Below are positions 45,322 through 54,605 of a stretch of DNA of 64,000 nucleotides, piece after piece. Source of the DNA: Sphingobacterium griseoflavum (GTDB lineage: Bacteria; Bacteroidota; Bacteroidia; Sphingobacteriales; Sphingobacteriaceae); NCBI RefSeq assembly GCF_014653155.1, contig NZ_BNAF01000007.1:124001-188000 (forward strand), in the 5' to 3' direction. Below the pieces are notes generated by a model, which was not told the DNA's origin, did not search any database, and saw only the letters and a list, made by a program, of their open reading frames with translations. Each line of letters begins with the position of its first letter. Positions within the stretch are counted from its first letter, which is position 1. Made by a program: the position numbers and the translations under genes.

Positions 45322-46911
45322 ATGAAAAAAACAAATAAATTATATATTGCCTTGGCCCTGATTTGCGGCCTGAGTTTTTGCTCATGCAATAAATTTTTAG
45401 ATGAGTTGCCCGACAACCGGGCAATATTGAATACCGAAGATAAAATCGACAAAATGTTGGTGTCTGCATACCCAAGTACCGCTTATTTGGTAACAGCAGA
45501 ATTTTCATCGGATAATGTTGATGATTATGGGGTCAATAACCCCTATAGTGAGCGGGATTTGGAGCAATTGTTCCGTTGGAATGATGTAACCGAAGAGACG
45601 AACGACAGCCCAAAAAGGGTGTGGGAAGCTTGTTACAGTGCAATTGCGAGTGCTAATGCTGCTTTAGACGCGATTCAAGACAAAGGAAATCCAACAAGTT
45701 TAAATCCCCAACGCGCAGAAGCACTGGCCGCACGTGCTAACGCACATTTTATTTTGGTGAATTTATTTGCGCAGCATTATCATAAAGATTATGCGGCTAC
45801 GGATTTGGGTGTAACATATATGATGAGTTCCGAAGTTGAGCTCGATCCAAAATACGAACGCAACACCGTTCAACAGGTGTACGATTATATGTTACAGGAT
45901 TTGCAAGAAGCGATTCCTTTAATCGACGATGCCTCTTATGGATCAACACCGAAGTACCATATGAATACGCGCGCGGCTAATGCACTGGCTGCACGGATTG
46001 CCCTGTATATGCAAGATTGGGAGAAAGCCGTTAGTTATGCCAACGCTGCTATCGGGGTGAACCCAACTAGTATCATGCGGGATAATGATGCGATCTCTGC
46101 TAATGCAGTAGGTGGTGTAACTGATGCAGCAATTTATTATAACCGCAGTTCAATCAATGCTAACCTCATGCTAGCTACAGCCGGAACAAACCATGGTTTG
46201 TATTTCGGCGCATATTATACGGGTTCACGCTTTGCGCATGGTACGCTGATCTCTACAACAGAAACTTTGTTGGCTAGCGCTCCCTTCGGCGCAAGGGCCT
46301 CAAATGGCTTTAAGCCACGAGTGTTTGTTTATCAAGGAACTAACTTGGATAAATCATTGTTGCCACGCGTTTCCTATATGTTCGAGTATACCGATGTGGT
46401 GGCGGGTATCGGGTTTCGTCGGGGAGCGTATGCCCCGTTTACTACAGAAGAAACTATGCTAGTTCGTGCGGAAGCGTTAATTCATTTGAAACGATACGAT
46501 GAAGCTATCGTAGACATGAAGCGTTGGGTGGACAATACCCTGGTAAGTCCGCCAGCAACATTTACAGTCGCAGGTATCAACACCTGGGCCAACGGGATGG
46601 AATACTTTACCGCTCGACAACCAACACCAAAGAAAAGACTTGATCCTACGATGATTCCTTATGAAAGCGGTACACAAGAAAATATGTTACATGCATTGCT
46701 TTTCATACGTCGTTTTGAGACGATGCACATGGGCTTGCGCTGGTTTGATGTTAAACGTTATGGTATAGAAATTGAGCGCCGTTTGGTCACCTCGGGAACG
46801 ACAATTGCTTCCGTAGAAACAGATACGAAATTGATCGCCCGAGATAAAAGACAGGCTCTGCAATTACCATTGGACGTCATTACCGCTGGCCAAACTCCTA
46901 ATCCTAGATAA
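45322..46911 (+). CDS. SusD/RagB-family outer-membrane lipoprotein (locus 4)
   Basis: 529 aa from ATG 45322 (MKKTNKLYIALALICGLSFCSC, lipobox Cys about 22). An upstream in-frame ATG at 45298 overlaps the susC stop (TAATG) and could give translational coupling with eight extra residues. SusD elements: NKFLDELPDNRAI, RAEALAARANAHFILVNLFAQHY, ANALAARIALYMQDWEKAVSYANAAI, TEETMLVRAEALIHLKRYDEAIVDM and HALLFIRRFETMHMGLRWFDVKRYGIEI. The binding lid for the SusC upstream. Confidence 0.94.
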   Translation: MKKTNKLYIALALICGLSFCSCNKFLDELPDNRAILNTEDKIDKMLVSAYPSTAYLVTAEFSSDNVDDYGVNNPYSERDLEQLFRWNDVTEETNDSPKRVWEACYSAIASANAALDAIQDKGNPTSLNPQRAEALAARANAHFILVNLFAQHYHKDYAATDLGVTYMMSSEVELDPKYERNTVQQVYDYMLQDLQEAIPLIDDASYGSTPKYHMNTRAANALAARIALYMQDWEKAVSYANAAIGVNPTSIMRDNDAISANAVGGVTDAAIYYNRSSINANLMLATAGTNHGLYFGAYYTGSRFAHGTLISTTETLLASAPFGARASNGFKPRVFVYQGTNLDKSLLPRVSYMFEYTDVVAGIGFRRGAYAPFTTEETMLVRAEALIHLKRYDEAIVDMKRWVDNTLVSPPATFTVAGINTWANGMEYFTARQPTPKKRLDPTMIPYESGTQENMLHALLFIRRFETMHMGLRWFDVKRYGIEIERRLVTSGTTIASVETDTKLIARDKRQALQLPLDVITAGQTPNPR

Positions 46912-46913
46912 AT

Positions 46914-47804
46914 ATGAAATTAATTATGAAAATATATTCAATATTGCTTCTGTCCTCATTTTTGCTATTTTCCTGCTCGGAGGATGCTTTGGATACCGAC
47001 AGCGTTTTCGTTGATAAAACGGTCGATAAAAACGATCTAGATAATTATATAGAGCATAATTTTACAAAAGATTATAATATTGCGATCGTTTACAAATTTG
47101 TGGAAGCCGAGTCGGATTTGAACTACAATTTAAGCCCTGCGCAGTACGAAAGTTCTGTACGCATGACCAAGCTACTTTATTACTTGGGAATTGAACCCTA
47201 TGATAAGGTTACCGGGAGTAAAGCATTCATTAACTCGTATTTTCCAAAGCTGTTAAATTATATTGGCTCACCTGCATATCGGAATAACGGTACGTTTGTT
47301 TTAGGAACAGCTGAAGGCGGTACAAAAATCACGCTTTATGCATTGAACGATCTTAACGAAACTTCCGCTACCAATGCGACATTTCTAAATCGCTACTATT
47401 TTCATACCATGCATCATGAGTTTGCCCATATTCTACACCAAACCAGAGACTATCCATCCTCTTTCAATCAGATAACCGGTTCTGGTTATGTAGCCGATTC
47501 TTGGAACTCTATCTATTCCGACGCAACCGCAGCCGCCGATGGCTTTATTTCCCCCTATGCATCTAAGGAAGCAAATGAAGATTTTGTAGAGACCTATTCA
47601 TTTTACATTACATTATCGCCCGCTCAATGGGAGCAAAAGATTAGCGCTGGAGGAGCAGCTGGTCGAGCAAAGATCGAAGCTAAATTGGATATTGTTCGTG
47701 CATATTTTATGAACGTTTGGAACATCGATTTGGACGTATTGAGGGATGAAATATTGGCTAGACAGGCGTCATTACCAGATTTTGATCAACTATCCTTAAA
47801 ATAG
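46914..47804 (+). CDS. substrate-import-associated zinc metallopeptidase-like lipoprotein
   Basis: 296 aa (a second ATG at 46926 is possible). Lipobox in LLFSCSEDA. The zincin site HExxH is H168-E169-F-A-H172 in TMHHEFAHILHQ, and the acidic segment EANEDFVETY (about 219-228) offers a third zinc ligand. It fits the lipoprotein family of HExxH proteins found next to SusC/SusD genes in Bacteroidota. A surface peptidase would suggest that this locus imports peptides or a proteinaceous ligand; that is inference. Sits two bases after susD. Confidence 0.85.
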   Translation: MKLIMKIYSILLLSSFLLFSCSEDALDTDSVFVDKTVDKNDLDNYIEHNFTKDYNIAIVYKFVEAESDLNYNLSPAQYESSVRMTKLLYYLGIEPYDKVTGSKAFINSYFPKLLNYIGSPAYRNNGTFVLGTAEGGTKITLYALNDLNETSATNATFLNRYYFHTMHHEFAHILHQTRDYPSSFNQITGSGYVADSWNSIYSDATAAADGFISPYASKEANEDFVETYSFYITLSPAQWEQKISAGGAAGRAKIEAKLDIVRAYFMNVWNIDLDVLRDEILARQASLPDFDQLSLK

Positions 47805-47810
47805 ATAATT

Positions 47811-49103
47811 ATGAAACTTAAATATATAGTATTAGCACTATTGCTTCCGGTTTTTGTCTTCAATTCGTGTAAACGGGAAACAGATCCCATTTTTGAGAAG
47901 AATGCGACAATACGCGTTAACGAGGCTATTGAAAAAGCTTACCAAGTACTACAAGGAAATCAAGCTGGCTGGATGATGAAGTACTACCCGAGCAATTCGC
48001 TCGATTTTGGAGGGTATACCATTTTTGCAAAATTTATCTCCAATGCACAGGTAACACTTACTTCAGATGTTAATGAAGATGTTGTTACGAGTACGTATGG
48101 GGTTGTACAAGAGTCTGGACCGGTATTGACATTTAACGGGTATAATAAAGTCATTCACTTTTTTTCTGAACCAGGTATGGATAACGGTGGAATTGGAGCA
48201 GACGATACCGGAATAAAGGGTGACTTCGAGTTTATTGTTCTTCAAGCTTCCGCTGATTCGGTTGTGCTAAAAGGTAAGAAAAGTGGGAATAGGATTGTGA
48301 TGCTTCCTTTACAGGGTAATCAGTTTGAGGAATTATCAGCTGACTATCAAGAGGCTAGCCGTTCCTTTGACGACTATGGTGTTTTCAAACTTGAAAACCA
48401 AGATGGCGAGTTGTCAGATTTATTATACAATATGCGAACATTTCAGGATGTTTCCGGGGGTGTTCCAACTTTGCATACATTTCGTGTAACACCTAACGGT
48501 CTTGAATTTTATCGAGAAGTTGAATTGGGAGGCGTAAGATTTTCAACATTATCCTATGTCCAGCCCACAGAAACGTATCCATTAGGATATTTTACCGATT
48601 CGGGTAACCTCATCAAAGTTGTTCCGCAGGCAACACCGCTGAATTTATGGTTTAGAAATAATTTATGGTCGTTGTCCTATAGTAATGTTGGTGCTACCGG
48701 TCGTAGCTACTGGAATGTTGCTCGAACCAATTTAGCGAATAATAATATTCGCTTAAATAATTACTATATAGGTAATTATCAAGGGTTTGCTGGTATGGTT
48801 TATATTTTGCAAAATGGTACAGTTGGTGGTCTTATTACACACAACATAACCTTAGTTCCTGGCACCGACAATCAAGTAAGGATCTCTTTGGATGGCAGTA
48901 TTTATAATTTAGGCGGAGGATTTGGTGTGGCTTATTGGTCTGCGGGTCTTAACCAGTTAACAACTCCATTTAATAACAGGACTTTCACGATAACTGCTGA
49001 CGATCCTAATAAACCAAATTCAGTTCTATTGACGGATACCGCTATCCCAACTAATACCTTTAGGGTATTTTTAGAAGATATAAATGATCCATTCAATAAT
49101 TAG
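47811..49103 (+). CDS. DUF4302-type lipoprotein
   Basis: 430 aa. Lipobox in VFNSCKRE (Cys 20). The stretch VNEAIEKAYQVLQGNQAGWMMKYYPSNSLDFGGYTIFAKF is typical of DUF4302, a Bacteroidota family found with SusCD and the HExxH lipoprotein. Function unknown; probably a surface ligand-binding protein of locus 4. Six bases separate it from the metallopeptidase gene and a hairpin follows, so it ends the operon. Confidence 0.8.
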   Translation: MKLKYIVLALLLPVFVFNSCKRETDPIFEKNATIRVNEAIEKAYQVLQGNQAGWMMKYYPSNSLDFGGYTIFAKFISNAQVTLTSDVNEDVVTSTYGVVQESGPVLTFNGYNKVIHFFSEPGMDNGGIGADDTGIKGDFEFIVLQASADSVVLKGKKSGNRIVMLPLQGNQFEELSADYQEASRSFDDYGVFKLENQDGELSDLLYNMRTFQDVSGGVPTLHTFRVTPNGLEFYREVELGGVRFSTLSYVQPTETYPLGYFTDSGNLIKVVPQATPLNLWFRNNLWSLSYSNVGATGRSYWNVARTNLANNNIRLNNYYIGNYQGFAGMVYILQNGTVGGLITHNITLVPGTDNQVRISLDGSIYNLGGGFGVAYWSAGLNQLTTPFNNRTFTITADDPNKPNSVLLTDTAIPTNTFRVFLEDINDPFNN

Positions 49104-49110
49104 ATTTAAC

Positions 49111-49150
49111 GCTGTATTGCCTCTCATCTACGAGGAAGGGGCAATACAGT
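49111..49150 (+). terminator. hairpin after SusCD locus 4
   Basis: GCTGTATTGCC pairs with GGCAATACAGT around an 18-base loop; only TTTTATT follows, so it is a weak or processing hairpin. Confidence 0.55.
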
Positions 49151-49270
49151 GCATTTTATTAAATAGTATGGTATACTTGGATGGGTTGTAGACATTCATG
49201 CCTACTAATTGTTTCAAAGAATAGCTGTCTTTTATTGTAGCGCTTTAAAGGATGTTAATGGTGGAAAATT

Positions 49271-49567
49271 ATGAAAAAAATAGAAGCAGAAAAATTGGTA
49301 CTAACCGGAACCATATTCTCCAGCGCATATATTTTACTCTTGATGGCCTTTTACTACGTGCCCGTCAAGATTGAGCTGCCCAATTTCTTCCAAGTGATAA
49401 GCGGCGTGTTTGTCGAGCTGTTTACCATTCCAACTATCGCGTTTCTTGTGGCAGCGCTGCTATTTGGAATGTATAAACTAATCAGGAAGAGATTGAACAT
49501 ACGTGTGTATTTCATAACAGCACTTTCGTTGCTATCTGTACTGCTCATTATCCTAACTTGGAAATAG
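49271..49567 (+). CDS. small membrane protein, unknown function
   Basis: 98 aa with three hydrophobic segments (about 10-30, 38-64 and 76-96) and positively charged loops. No family recognised. It stands alone between locus 4 and a convergent small membrane protein and ends at a shared terminator. Confidence 0.65.
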   Translation: MKKIEAEKLVLTGTIFSSAYILLLMAFYYVPVKIELPNFFQVISGVFVELFTIPTIAFLVAALLFGMYKLIRKRLNIRVYFITALSLLSVLLIILTWK

Positions 49568-49585
49568 TTTTTGAAAACGCCTAAC

Positions 49586-49627
49586 AAAATAAAAGGAGCC
49601 TCCATCTCAAAAGCTTCTTTTATTTTT
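49586..49627. terminator. bidirectional terminator between two small membrane genes
   Basis: AAAATAAAAGGAGC (49586-49599) pairs with GCTTCTTTTATTTT (49613-49626). The stem is 14 bp with one G-U pair. It overlaps the stop of the minus-strand gene. Confidence 0.8.
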
Positions 49628-49814
49628 CAATCTTAGCGCTTCGTAGATTTATATAAAACACCGTCACGGCTCCAATAATAGCTCCGACAGTGACACTGGT
49701 ATAAAATTTATCCTTGTATTCAGATCCTAACAGTTTGATTAAGCCGAAAGAAATTAATATAGATGCCAGAGCGACGAGGATAAAAAATATTAATATATGC
49801 AACTTGTTTTTCAT
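49620..49814 (-). CDS. small two-helix membrane protein, unknown function
   Basis: 64 aa from the ATG at 49814 (MKNKLHILIFFILVALASIL); an in-frame ATG at 49853 adds 13 polar residues and is less likely. Two membrane helices (about 5-25 and 36-56) separated by SEYKDKFYTS, with a basic tail. No family recognised. Divergent from the GH130-type gene. Confidence 0.55.
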   Translation of the reverse strand: MKNKLHILIFFILVALASILISFGLIKLLGSEYKDKFYTSVTVGAIIGAVTVFYINLRSAKIEK

Positions 49815-49899
49815 CGTGTATTTTGCGTTATCATAATGGATGTTTTTAAGCAAAATCGCTAATTAATTTTTACATTTATAGCTATCTACATATATACCA

Positions 49900-51057
49900 A
49901 TGAATACATACCTATTGAACACTCTTTTGCTGTTTTTTTCGACAACAGTAGCCGCCCCTTTAATGGCGCAGGAAGTTGTAAATAAGTTGCCTGACTGGGC
50001 GTTTGGCGGTTTTGTTCGTCCAAAGGGTGCTAATCCGGTAATTTCTCCAGTAGACCACACCCTGTTTAAAGATCCGATGACGGGCAAGGCAATTGCATGG
50101 GAATCCAATGATACGTTCAATCCCGCAGCGACAGTGAAGGACGGTAGGGTCGTTGTACTCTATCGAGCAGAAGATAAGACAGGGGTAAAGATTGGACACC
50201 GGACGTCCCGTATCGGTTATGCAGAAAGCAAGGATGGCATATTCTTCAATCGCAGGAAAGAGCCGGTTTTCTATCCGGGAGATGACAGCCAAAAAGATTT
50301 TGAATGGCCGGGCGGAACGGAAGATCCCCGTGTGGCGGTAACAGCAGATGGCCTCTATGTCATGTTCTACACGCAGTGGAATAGAAAGACAGCTCGTTTG
50401 GGTGTGGCTACCTCCAAAGACCTTGTTCACTGGAAAAAACATGGACCAATCTTCGCTAGAGCAAGAAATAGCGATATAATAGTCGATAAATTCCATAAGT
50501 CGGCATCCATCGTTACCGAAGTAAAAAATGGTAGGCAACAAATTGCCAGGATCAATGGCAAATATTGGATGTATTGGGGAGAATATGGCGTATACGGGGC
50601 AACATCTGATAATTTGATCGATTGGGAGCCTGTGGTTGATGAACGCCGGGAACTAAAAGCATTTATCTCACCTCGAAGGGGTTTCTTCGATAGCGACCTG
50701 ACAGAGTGTGGCCCACCGGCTGTACTCACCGAGCATGGTATCCTATTGCTTTACAACGGTAAAAATAACGCCAACCATGGCGATAAAAGATTTAATCAAA
50801 AGACTTACAGCGCGGGTCAGGTACTCTTTGATGCGCATGATCCAACCAAGGTTATTGGACGACTTGATGTACCTTTCCTACGACCGATGGAAGATTTTGA
50901 AAAAAGTGGCCAATATGTCGATGGTACCGTATTCATTGAAGGATTGGTATACTTTAAGAACAAATGGTTTTTATATTATGGCTGTGCCGATTCCAAAGTT
51001 GCCGTGGCTGTGTTCGATCCAGCTGCGCCTGCAGCAGCCGATCCGCTACCGCAATAG
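49900..51057 (+). CDS. GH130-type beta-mannosidase/mannoside phosphorylase-like protein
   Basis: 385 aa, signal peptide about 1-24 (APLMA-QE), so exported. The five-bladed propeller pattern of GH130 is visible: FNPAATVKDGRVVVLYRAED, SRIGYAESKDGIFF, the catalytic-Asp segment GGTEDPRVAVTADGLYVMFYT (D142), and SDLTECGPPAVLTEHGILLLYNG. Known GH130 members phosphorolyse or hydrolyse beta-mannosides. A periplasmic location favours hydrolysis or an unlinked role. It stands apart from the SusCD loci with no mannan genes nearby. The C-terminal APAAADPLPQ tail is probably disordered. Confidence 0.8.
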   Translation: MNTYLLNTLLLFFSTTVAAPLMAQEVVNKLPDWAFGGFVRPKGANPVISPVDHTLFKDPMTGKAIAWESNDTFNPAATVKDGRVVVLYRAEDKTGVKIGHRTSRIGYAESKDGIFFNRRKEPVFYPGDDSQKDFEWPGGTEDPRVAVTADGLYVMFYTQWNRKTARLGVATSKDLVHWKKHGPIFARARNSDIIVDKFHKSASIVTEVKNGRQQIARINGKYWMYWGEYGVYGATSDNLIDWEPVVDERRELKAFISPRRGFFDSDLTECGPPAVLTEHGILLLYNGKNNANHGDKRFNQKTYSAGQVLFDAHDPTKVIGRLDVPFLRPMEDFEKSGQYVDGTVFIEGLVYFKNKWFLYYGCADSKVAVAVFDPAAPAAADPLPQ

Positions 51058-51103
51058 CCGATCCGATCGTGCGTATAGCTAATCAAAACATGAACGGTCC
51101 AAC

Positions 51104-52165
51104 CTAAGCCTTATTCGCGAGGATACTCAGCTCTTGCGCTACACGTCCTGCGATGTCTTTATATGCCTGTGCAGCGACTTCATCAGCGTCTAATAAAATA
51201 GGAAACCCGTTGTCACCTGCATCGGCAATAGATTTGACTAAAGGGATCTCGCCAAGAAACGGAACGTTATTACTTTCCGATAAGCGCTTTCCTCCATCTT
51301 TGCCGAAGATATAGTACTTGTTGTCCGGTAATTCTGCCGGGGTGAAGTATGACATATTTTCAACAATGCCTAATATCGGAATGTTGATGCCTTCCATTTG
51401 GTACATACCAATCCCTTTGATGGCATCGGCTAAGGCCACGTGCTGCGGTGTGGTTACGATAACCGCGCCGGAAATAGGGTAAGACTGTGCCACGGTGATG
51501 TGGATATCGCCCGTACCCGGCGGCATATCAACAACAAGGTAATCCAATTCACCCCAGTCGGCATCACCAAAAAGCTGTTTAATGGCTGAGGTGGCCATGG
51601 GGCCACGCCAAGGAATGGGTTGATTGGGGTCGGTAAAGAAGCCAATGGATAACAGCTTCAGGCCAAACTTCTCCATTGGCACAATTTTATTCTTGCCCTC
51701 CGCTGTTTGTGTGGAAGCCGGACGCGCACCCTCCAAACCAAACATAATAGGCAGGGATGGTCCGTATATGTCGGCATCCAAAAGACCCGTTTTTGCTCCG
51801 GTTTCAGCCAAAGCCAAAGCCAGGTTGCTGGCCACCGTAGATTTACCTACACCGCCTTTCCCAGATGAGACCAAGATGATGTTTTTAATGCCTTCAAGCT
51901 GTGCGGATTCTGTGCTAATCACCCGAGAGGTCATATTTATTTCTACCTCGATCTCCTTACTAACAAACAACGCGATCGCATTACGGCAGGCATGCTCGAT
52001 ATGTCCTTTCAAGGGACATGCCGGGGTAGTCAACACAACATCAAACTTCAGTTTATTGGGCAAAATCTCTATATTTTGAATCATGTTCAAGGTAACCAAA
52101 TCTTTCTTTAGATCCGGTTCTTCCACATGGCCTAATGCGTGCAATACTTGTTCCTTCGTAATCAT
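51104..52165 (-). CDS. mrp: Mrp/ApbC-type Fe-S cluster carrier ATPase
   Basis: 353 aa from the ATG at 52165 (MITKEQVLHALGHVEEPDLKK); the longer frame to 52183 runs into the -7 box. An N-terminal MIP18/DUF59 domain (about 1-85) is followed by the ParA/MinD-like ATPase with the deviant Walker A SSGKGGVGKST, GLLDADIYGPSLP and DYLVVDMPPGTGD. Mrp proteins carry Fe-S clusters to apoproteins. The CxxC cluster site usual after ENMSYF is absent (ENMSYFTPAELPDNKYYIFG). Confidence 0.92.
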   Translation of the reverse strand: MITKEQVLHALGHVEEPDLKKDLVTLNMIQNIEILPNKLKFDVVLTTPACPLKGHIEHACRNAIALFVSKEIEVEINMTSRVISTESAQLEGIKNIILVSSGKGGVGKSTVASNLALALAETGAKTGLLDADIYGPSLPIMFGLEGARPASTQTAEGKNKIVPMEKFGLKLLSIGFFTDPNQPIPWRGPMATSAIKQLFGDADWGELDYLVVDMPPGTGDIHITVAQSYPISGAVIVTTPQHVALADAIKGIGMYQMEGINIPILGIVENMSYFTPAELPDNKYYIFGKDGGKRLSESNNVPFLGEIPLVKSIADAGDNGFPILLDADEVAAQAYKDIAGRVAQELSILANKA

Positions 52166-52182
52166 AATACCATTATCTTGCA

Positions 52183-52190
52183 CAAAGATA
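52183..52190 (-). promoter_or_regulatory. candidate mrp promoter, -7 box TATCTTTG
   Basis: Perfect TAnnTTTG on the minus strand, 17 bases before the mrp ATG at 52165. It supports that start over the upstream one. Confidence 0.6.
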
Positions 52191-52209
52191 GAGATTGGTG
52201 CTTAAAAAC

Positions 52210-52407
52210 ATGTCATCTGTATGTTTAGAGTTCTTTAACGGAGAAAAACTGTACGTTGAGGATCCGCTCTGGGTTGTTGCCAACTACGCAGGTGCGAGAT
52301 TGTCCCATGAAGATGCGGCACATTTATTGGGCAAATTTAGCGCTCGGTTCGCATACATCCTAATGCGAGAGGATGATTGCCTGCCGCGACATCGATTGCA
52401 CCTTTGA
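52210..52407 (+). CDS. possible small ORF, unknown function
   Basis: 65 aa beginning MSSVCLEFFNGEKLYVEDP, in the 360-base space between mrp and the transglycosylase gene. Amino-acid composition is protein-like and the first half reads like a small alpha/beta domain, but there is no family, no clear promoter and a Cys/Arg/His-rich tail. It may be chance; the remaining 118 bases before the next gene show nothing. Confidence 0.3.
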   Translation: MSSVCLEFFNGEKLYVEDPLWVVANYAGARLSHEDAAHLLGKFSARFAYILMREDDCLPRHRLHL

Positions 52408-52525
52408 TTTGACTTCAGGAAAAGCAAAGGTGCGCAGAAGTCTTTTCTTTATTTTTGGCAAGCGGCAAAAAAATAATTTTTGCCGGAAAAATCAAATTGG
52501 TTAAGTTTAGATCGATTTATAGCGT

Positions 52526-54604
52526 ATGGATATTCTCAAAAAAATACCCTCCCTATCGAGGAAGCAGAAAAAGATAGCGTGGATAATCGGTGGATTGGTA
52601 CTGCTGGTTTTGCTTATCGGATTAGGGATTGCGCTTTCCGTCCGTGGGAAGATGCTCGATCGTGCAATGGCAAAGGCCAAAAAGGCACTGCATGAGCGCT
52701 ACCAAGTGGATTTTAAAGTAAGCGACTATCGGTTTACGGGGCTGGCAACCGTGACGTTCAACGATATTGAACTGCTGCCGCAAGATCGGGATACGCTAGC
52801 CCGCATAGAATCTATGGCCGTATCGGTTAGGTTGTGGCCGCTTTTGTTTGGCGATGTAAAAATCGGGAACCTTTCGCTGAAAAATTCACGGGTGACGTTG
52901 GTGAAACATGATTCCATCAGCAATTATGACTTCCTCTTTCGGAAAAAGGAAAAGGAACCTTTGGCAGAAGAGAGCGACAATAAGCGGAATTATGCCGCAT
53001 TGATCGACGGATTGATTAAGCAGGTTTTCTTTAAGATTCCGCGCGATATGGATTTGGAGAATTTTGAACTATCCTATTGTGACGATAGCCTGCAGCAACG
53101 GATACGATTGCCGGAAGCCATTATTGATGGTGGCGACTTTCAAACCAGCCTCTTTCTGAACGATCACGATGCGCAGTGGAACCTTGCAGGGCATGTAAAT
53201 CCTGATAGGCAACAACTTCGGGTAGAAGTGTCTTCCGAAAAAAAGACGACCGAACTACCTTTTCTACGTCGCAAGCTTGGACTGCGCGTCAGCTTCGATA
53301 AAATTATGTTTGAGCTGGACAAAGTTCGCCGTGAAAGTCAGGATTCGCTTACACTCGCCGGAAAATGGTCTTTTGAGAATTTGCATGTACAGCATAGAAG
53401 GCTTTCGGAGGAGGCTATTGTACTGCCCGAAGCGATGGGCCAAGGCCAGATCAATATTGGTAAGCTGGCTATAGAAGTTGATCCTTCCAGTGCGATACAT
53501 ATTAAAGAGTTTGCCTTCAGCCCCCATGTAAAATATGTTCCAAAACCGAATAGGGCAGTCAGTCTGTCGATACATACCGGACAATTTGAAGCACAAAGCT
53601 TGTTCGATGCCATTCCGCAGGGGCTCTTCCCGACGTTGGACGGGGTTCGAGTTTCGGGACAAATTGCGTACGATCTCGACTTTGCTGTCAACTTCGACGA
53701 CCCGGATAATATCCGCTTTGAGTCGAAAATGGATGATCGGCAGTTGAAAGTTGTGCAGTGGGGAAAAGCAAATATTAGGGATATGAACACTGCGTTTGTG
53801 TATAAAGCTTTCGAAGACACCGTCCTGATGCGGGATATCACGCTCGGCGCGGCCAACCCAAATTTTACGCCGCTAAACGAAGTATCTTCCATACTGAAAA
53901 AGACAGTGTTAAATACGGAAGATCCCTATTTCTACAAACACAATGGTTTCGAAGAGGAAGCCTTCAAATTATCCATCGCGACAAATATCAAAGAAAAAGC
54001 TTTTAAAAGAGGAGCGAGCACCATTTCGATGCAGCTCGTCAAGAACATTTACCTGAACCGCAACAAAAATATGATGCGCAAGTTTGAGGAGATTTTGCTC
54101 GTATGGCTGATGGAGGCGTCGAAACAGGTCAGTAAGGATCGGATGTTTGAGGTGTACCTGAATGTGATCGAATGGGGGCGTAATGTGTACGGTATTAAGG
54201 AGGCTGCAGCCTATTATTTTGGGAAGACGCCAGCCGAGTTGAACATTGGTGAAAGCCTTTACCTTTCGAGCATAATCCCCCGCCCAAAGACGGGATTATC
54301 CTCCTTTGATTACACGGGACATTTAAAGCCTTGGGTGCAGCGACATTTCAACACCTATGGCTACATCATGACCAAACTACAGCAGTTGAACAGTGAGTCT
54401 GTGCCGGCAGGCTATGGATTTTATGAGGTAGTTTTGCAACCCAATTTGCGTCCGCCACGTCCAAAGGGCATCGTGGATACCACCCTCATGGAAGTTGACC
54501 CCGAGCAGGAAGCCATCATGAAAGAATTGGAGGCCGACGAGGCGACGCGTAAAAGCCTGCTCGAAAAGCTCTTTGGAAAAGATAAAAAAGAAGAACAAAA
54601 CTAA
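52526..54604 (+). CDS. peptidoglycan glycosyltransferase (GT51) with AsmA-like N-terminal region
   Basis: 692 aa. One membrane helix at about 16-37, a 400-residue beta-rich region resembling AsmA/DUF748 proteins (FKVSDYRFTGLATVTFNDIEL, KIGNLSLKNSRVTLVKHD), then the GT51 domain from about 440: the catalytic Glu E465 in TEDPYFYKHNGF, RGASTISMQLVKNIYLNRNK, KFEEILLVWLMEA and FEVYLNVIEWGRNVYGIKEAAAYYFGK. There is no transpeptidase domain. It should polymerise lipid II glycan strands like MtgA, with an added periplasmic domain. hpt follows after one base. Confidence 0.88.
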   Translation: MDILKKIPSLSRKQKKIAWIIGGLVLLVLLIGLGIALSVRGKMLDRAMAKAKKALHERYQVDFKVSDYRFTGLATVTFNDIELLPQDRDTLARIESMAVSVRLWPLLFGDVKIGNLSLKNSRVTLVKHDSISNYDFLFRKKEKEPLAEESDNKRNYAALIDGLIKQVFFKIPRDMDLENFELSYCDDSLQQRIRLPEAIIDGGDFQTSLFLNDHDAQWNLAGHVNPDRQQLRVEVSSEKKTTELPFLRRKLGLRVSFDKIMFELDKVRRESQDSLTLAGKWSFENLHVQHRRLSEEAIVLPEAMGQGQINIGKLAIEVDPSSAIHIKEFAFSPHVKYVPKPNRAVSLSIHTGQFEAQSLFDAIPQGLFPTLDGVRVSGQIAYDLDFAVNFDDPDNIRFESKMDDRQLKVVQWGKANIRDMNTAFVYKAFEDTVLMRDITLGAANPNFTPLNEVSSILKKTVLNTEDPYFYKHNGFEEEAFKLSIATNIKEKAFKRGASTISMQLVKNIYLNRNKNMMRKFEEILLVWLMEASKQVSKDRMFEVYLNVIEWGRNVYGIKEAAAYYFGKTPAELNIGESLYLSSIIPRPKTGLSSFDYTGHLKPWVQRHFNTYGYIMTKLQQLNSESVPAGYGFYEVVLQPNLRPPRPKGIVDTTLMEVDPEQEAIMKELEADEATRKSLLEKLFGKDKKEEQN

Positions 54605-54605
54605 C

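Noticed and set aside
49960..50541. 193-aa minus-strand frame inside the GH130-type gene
   Set aside because: Antisense shadow; the plus strand carries the family motifs.
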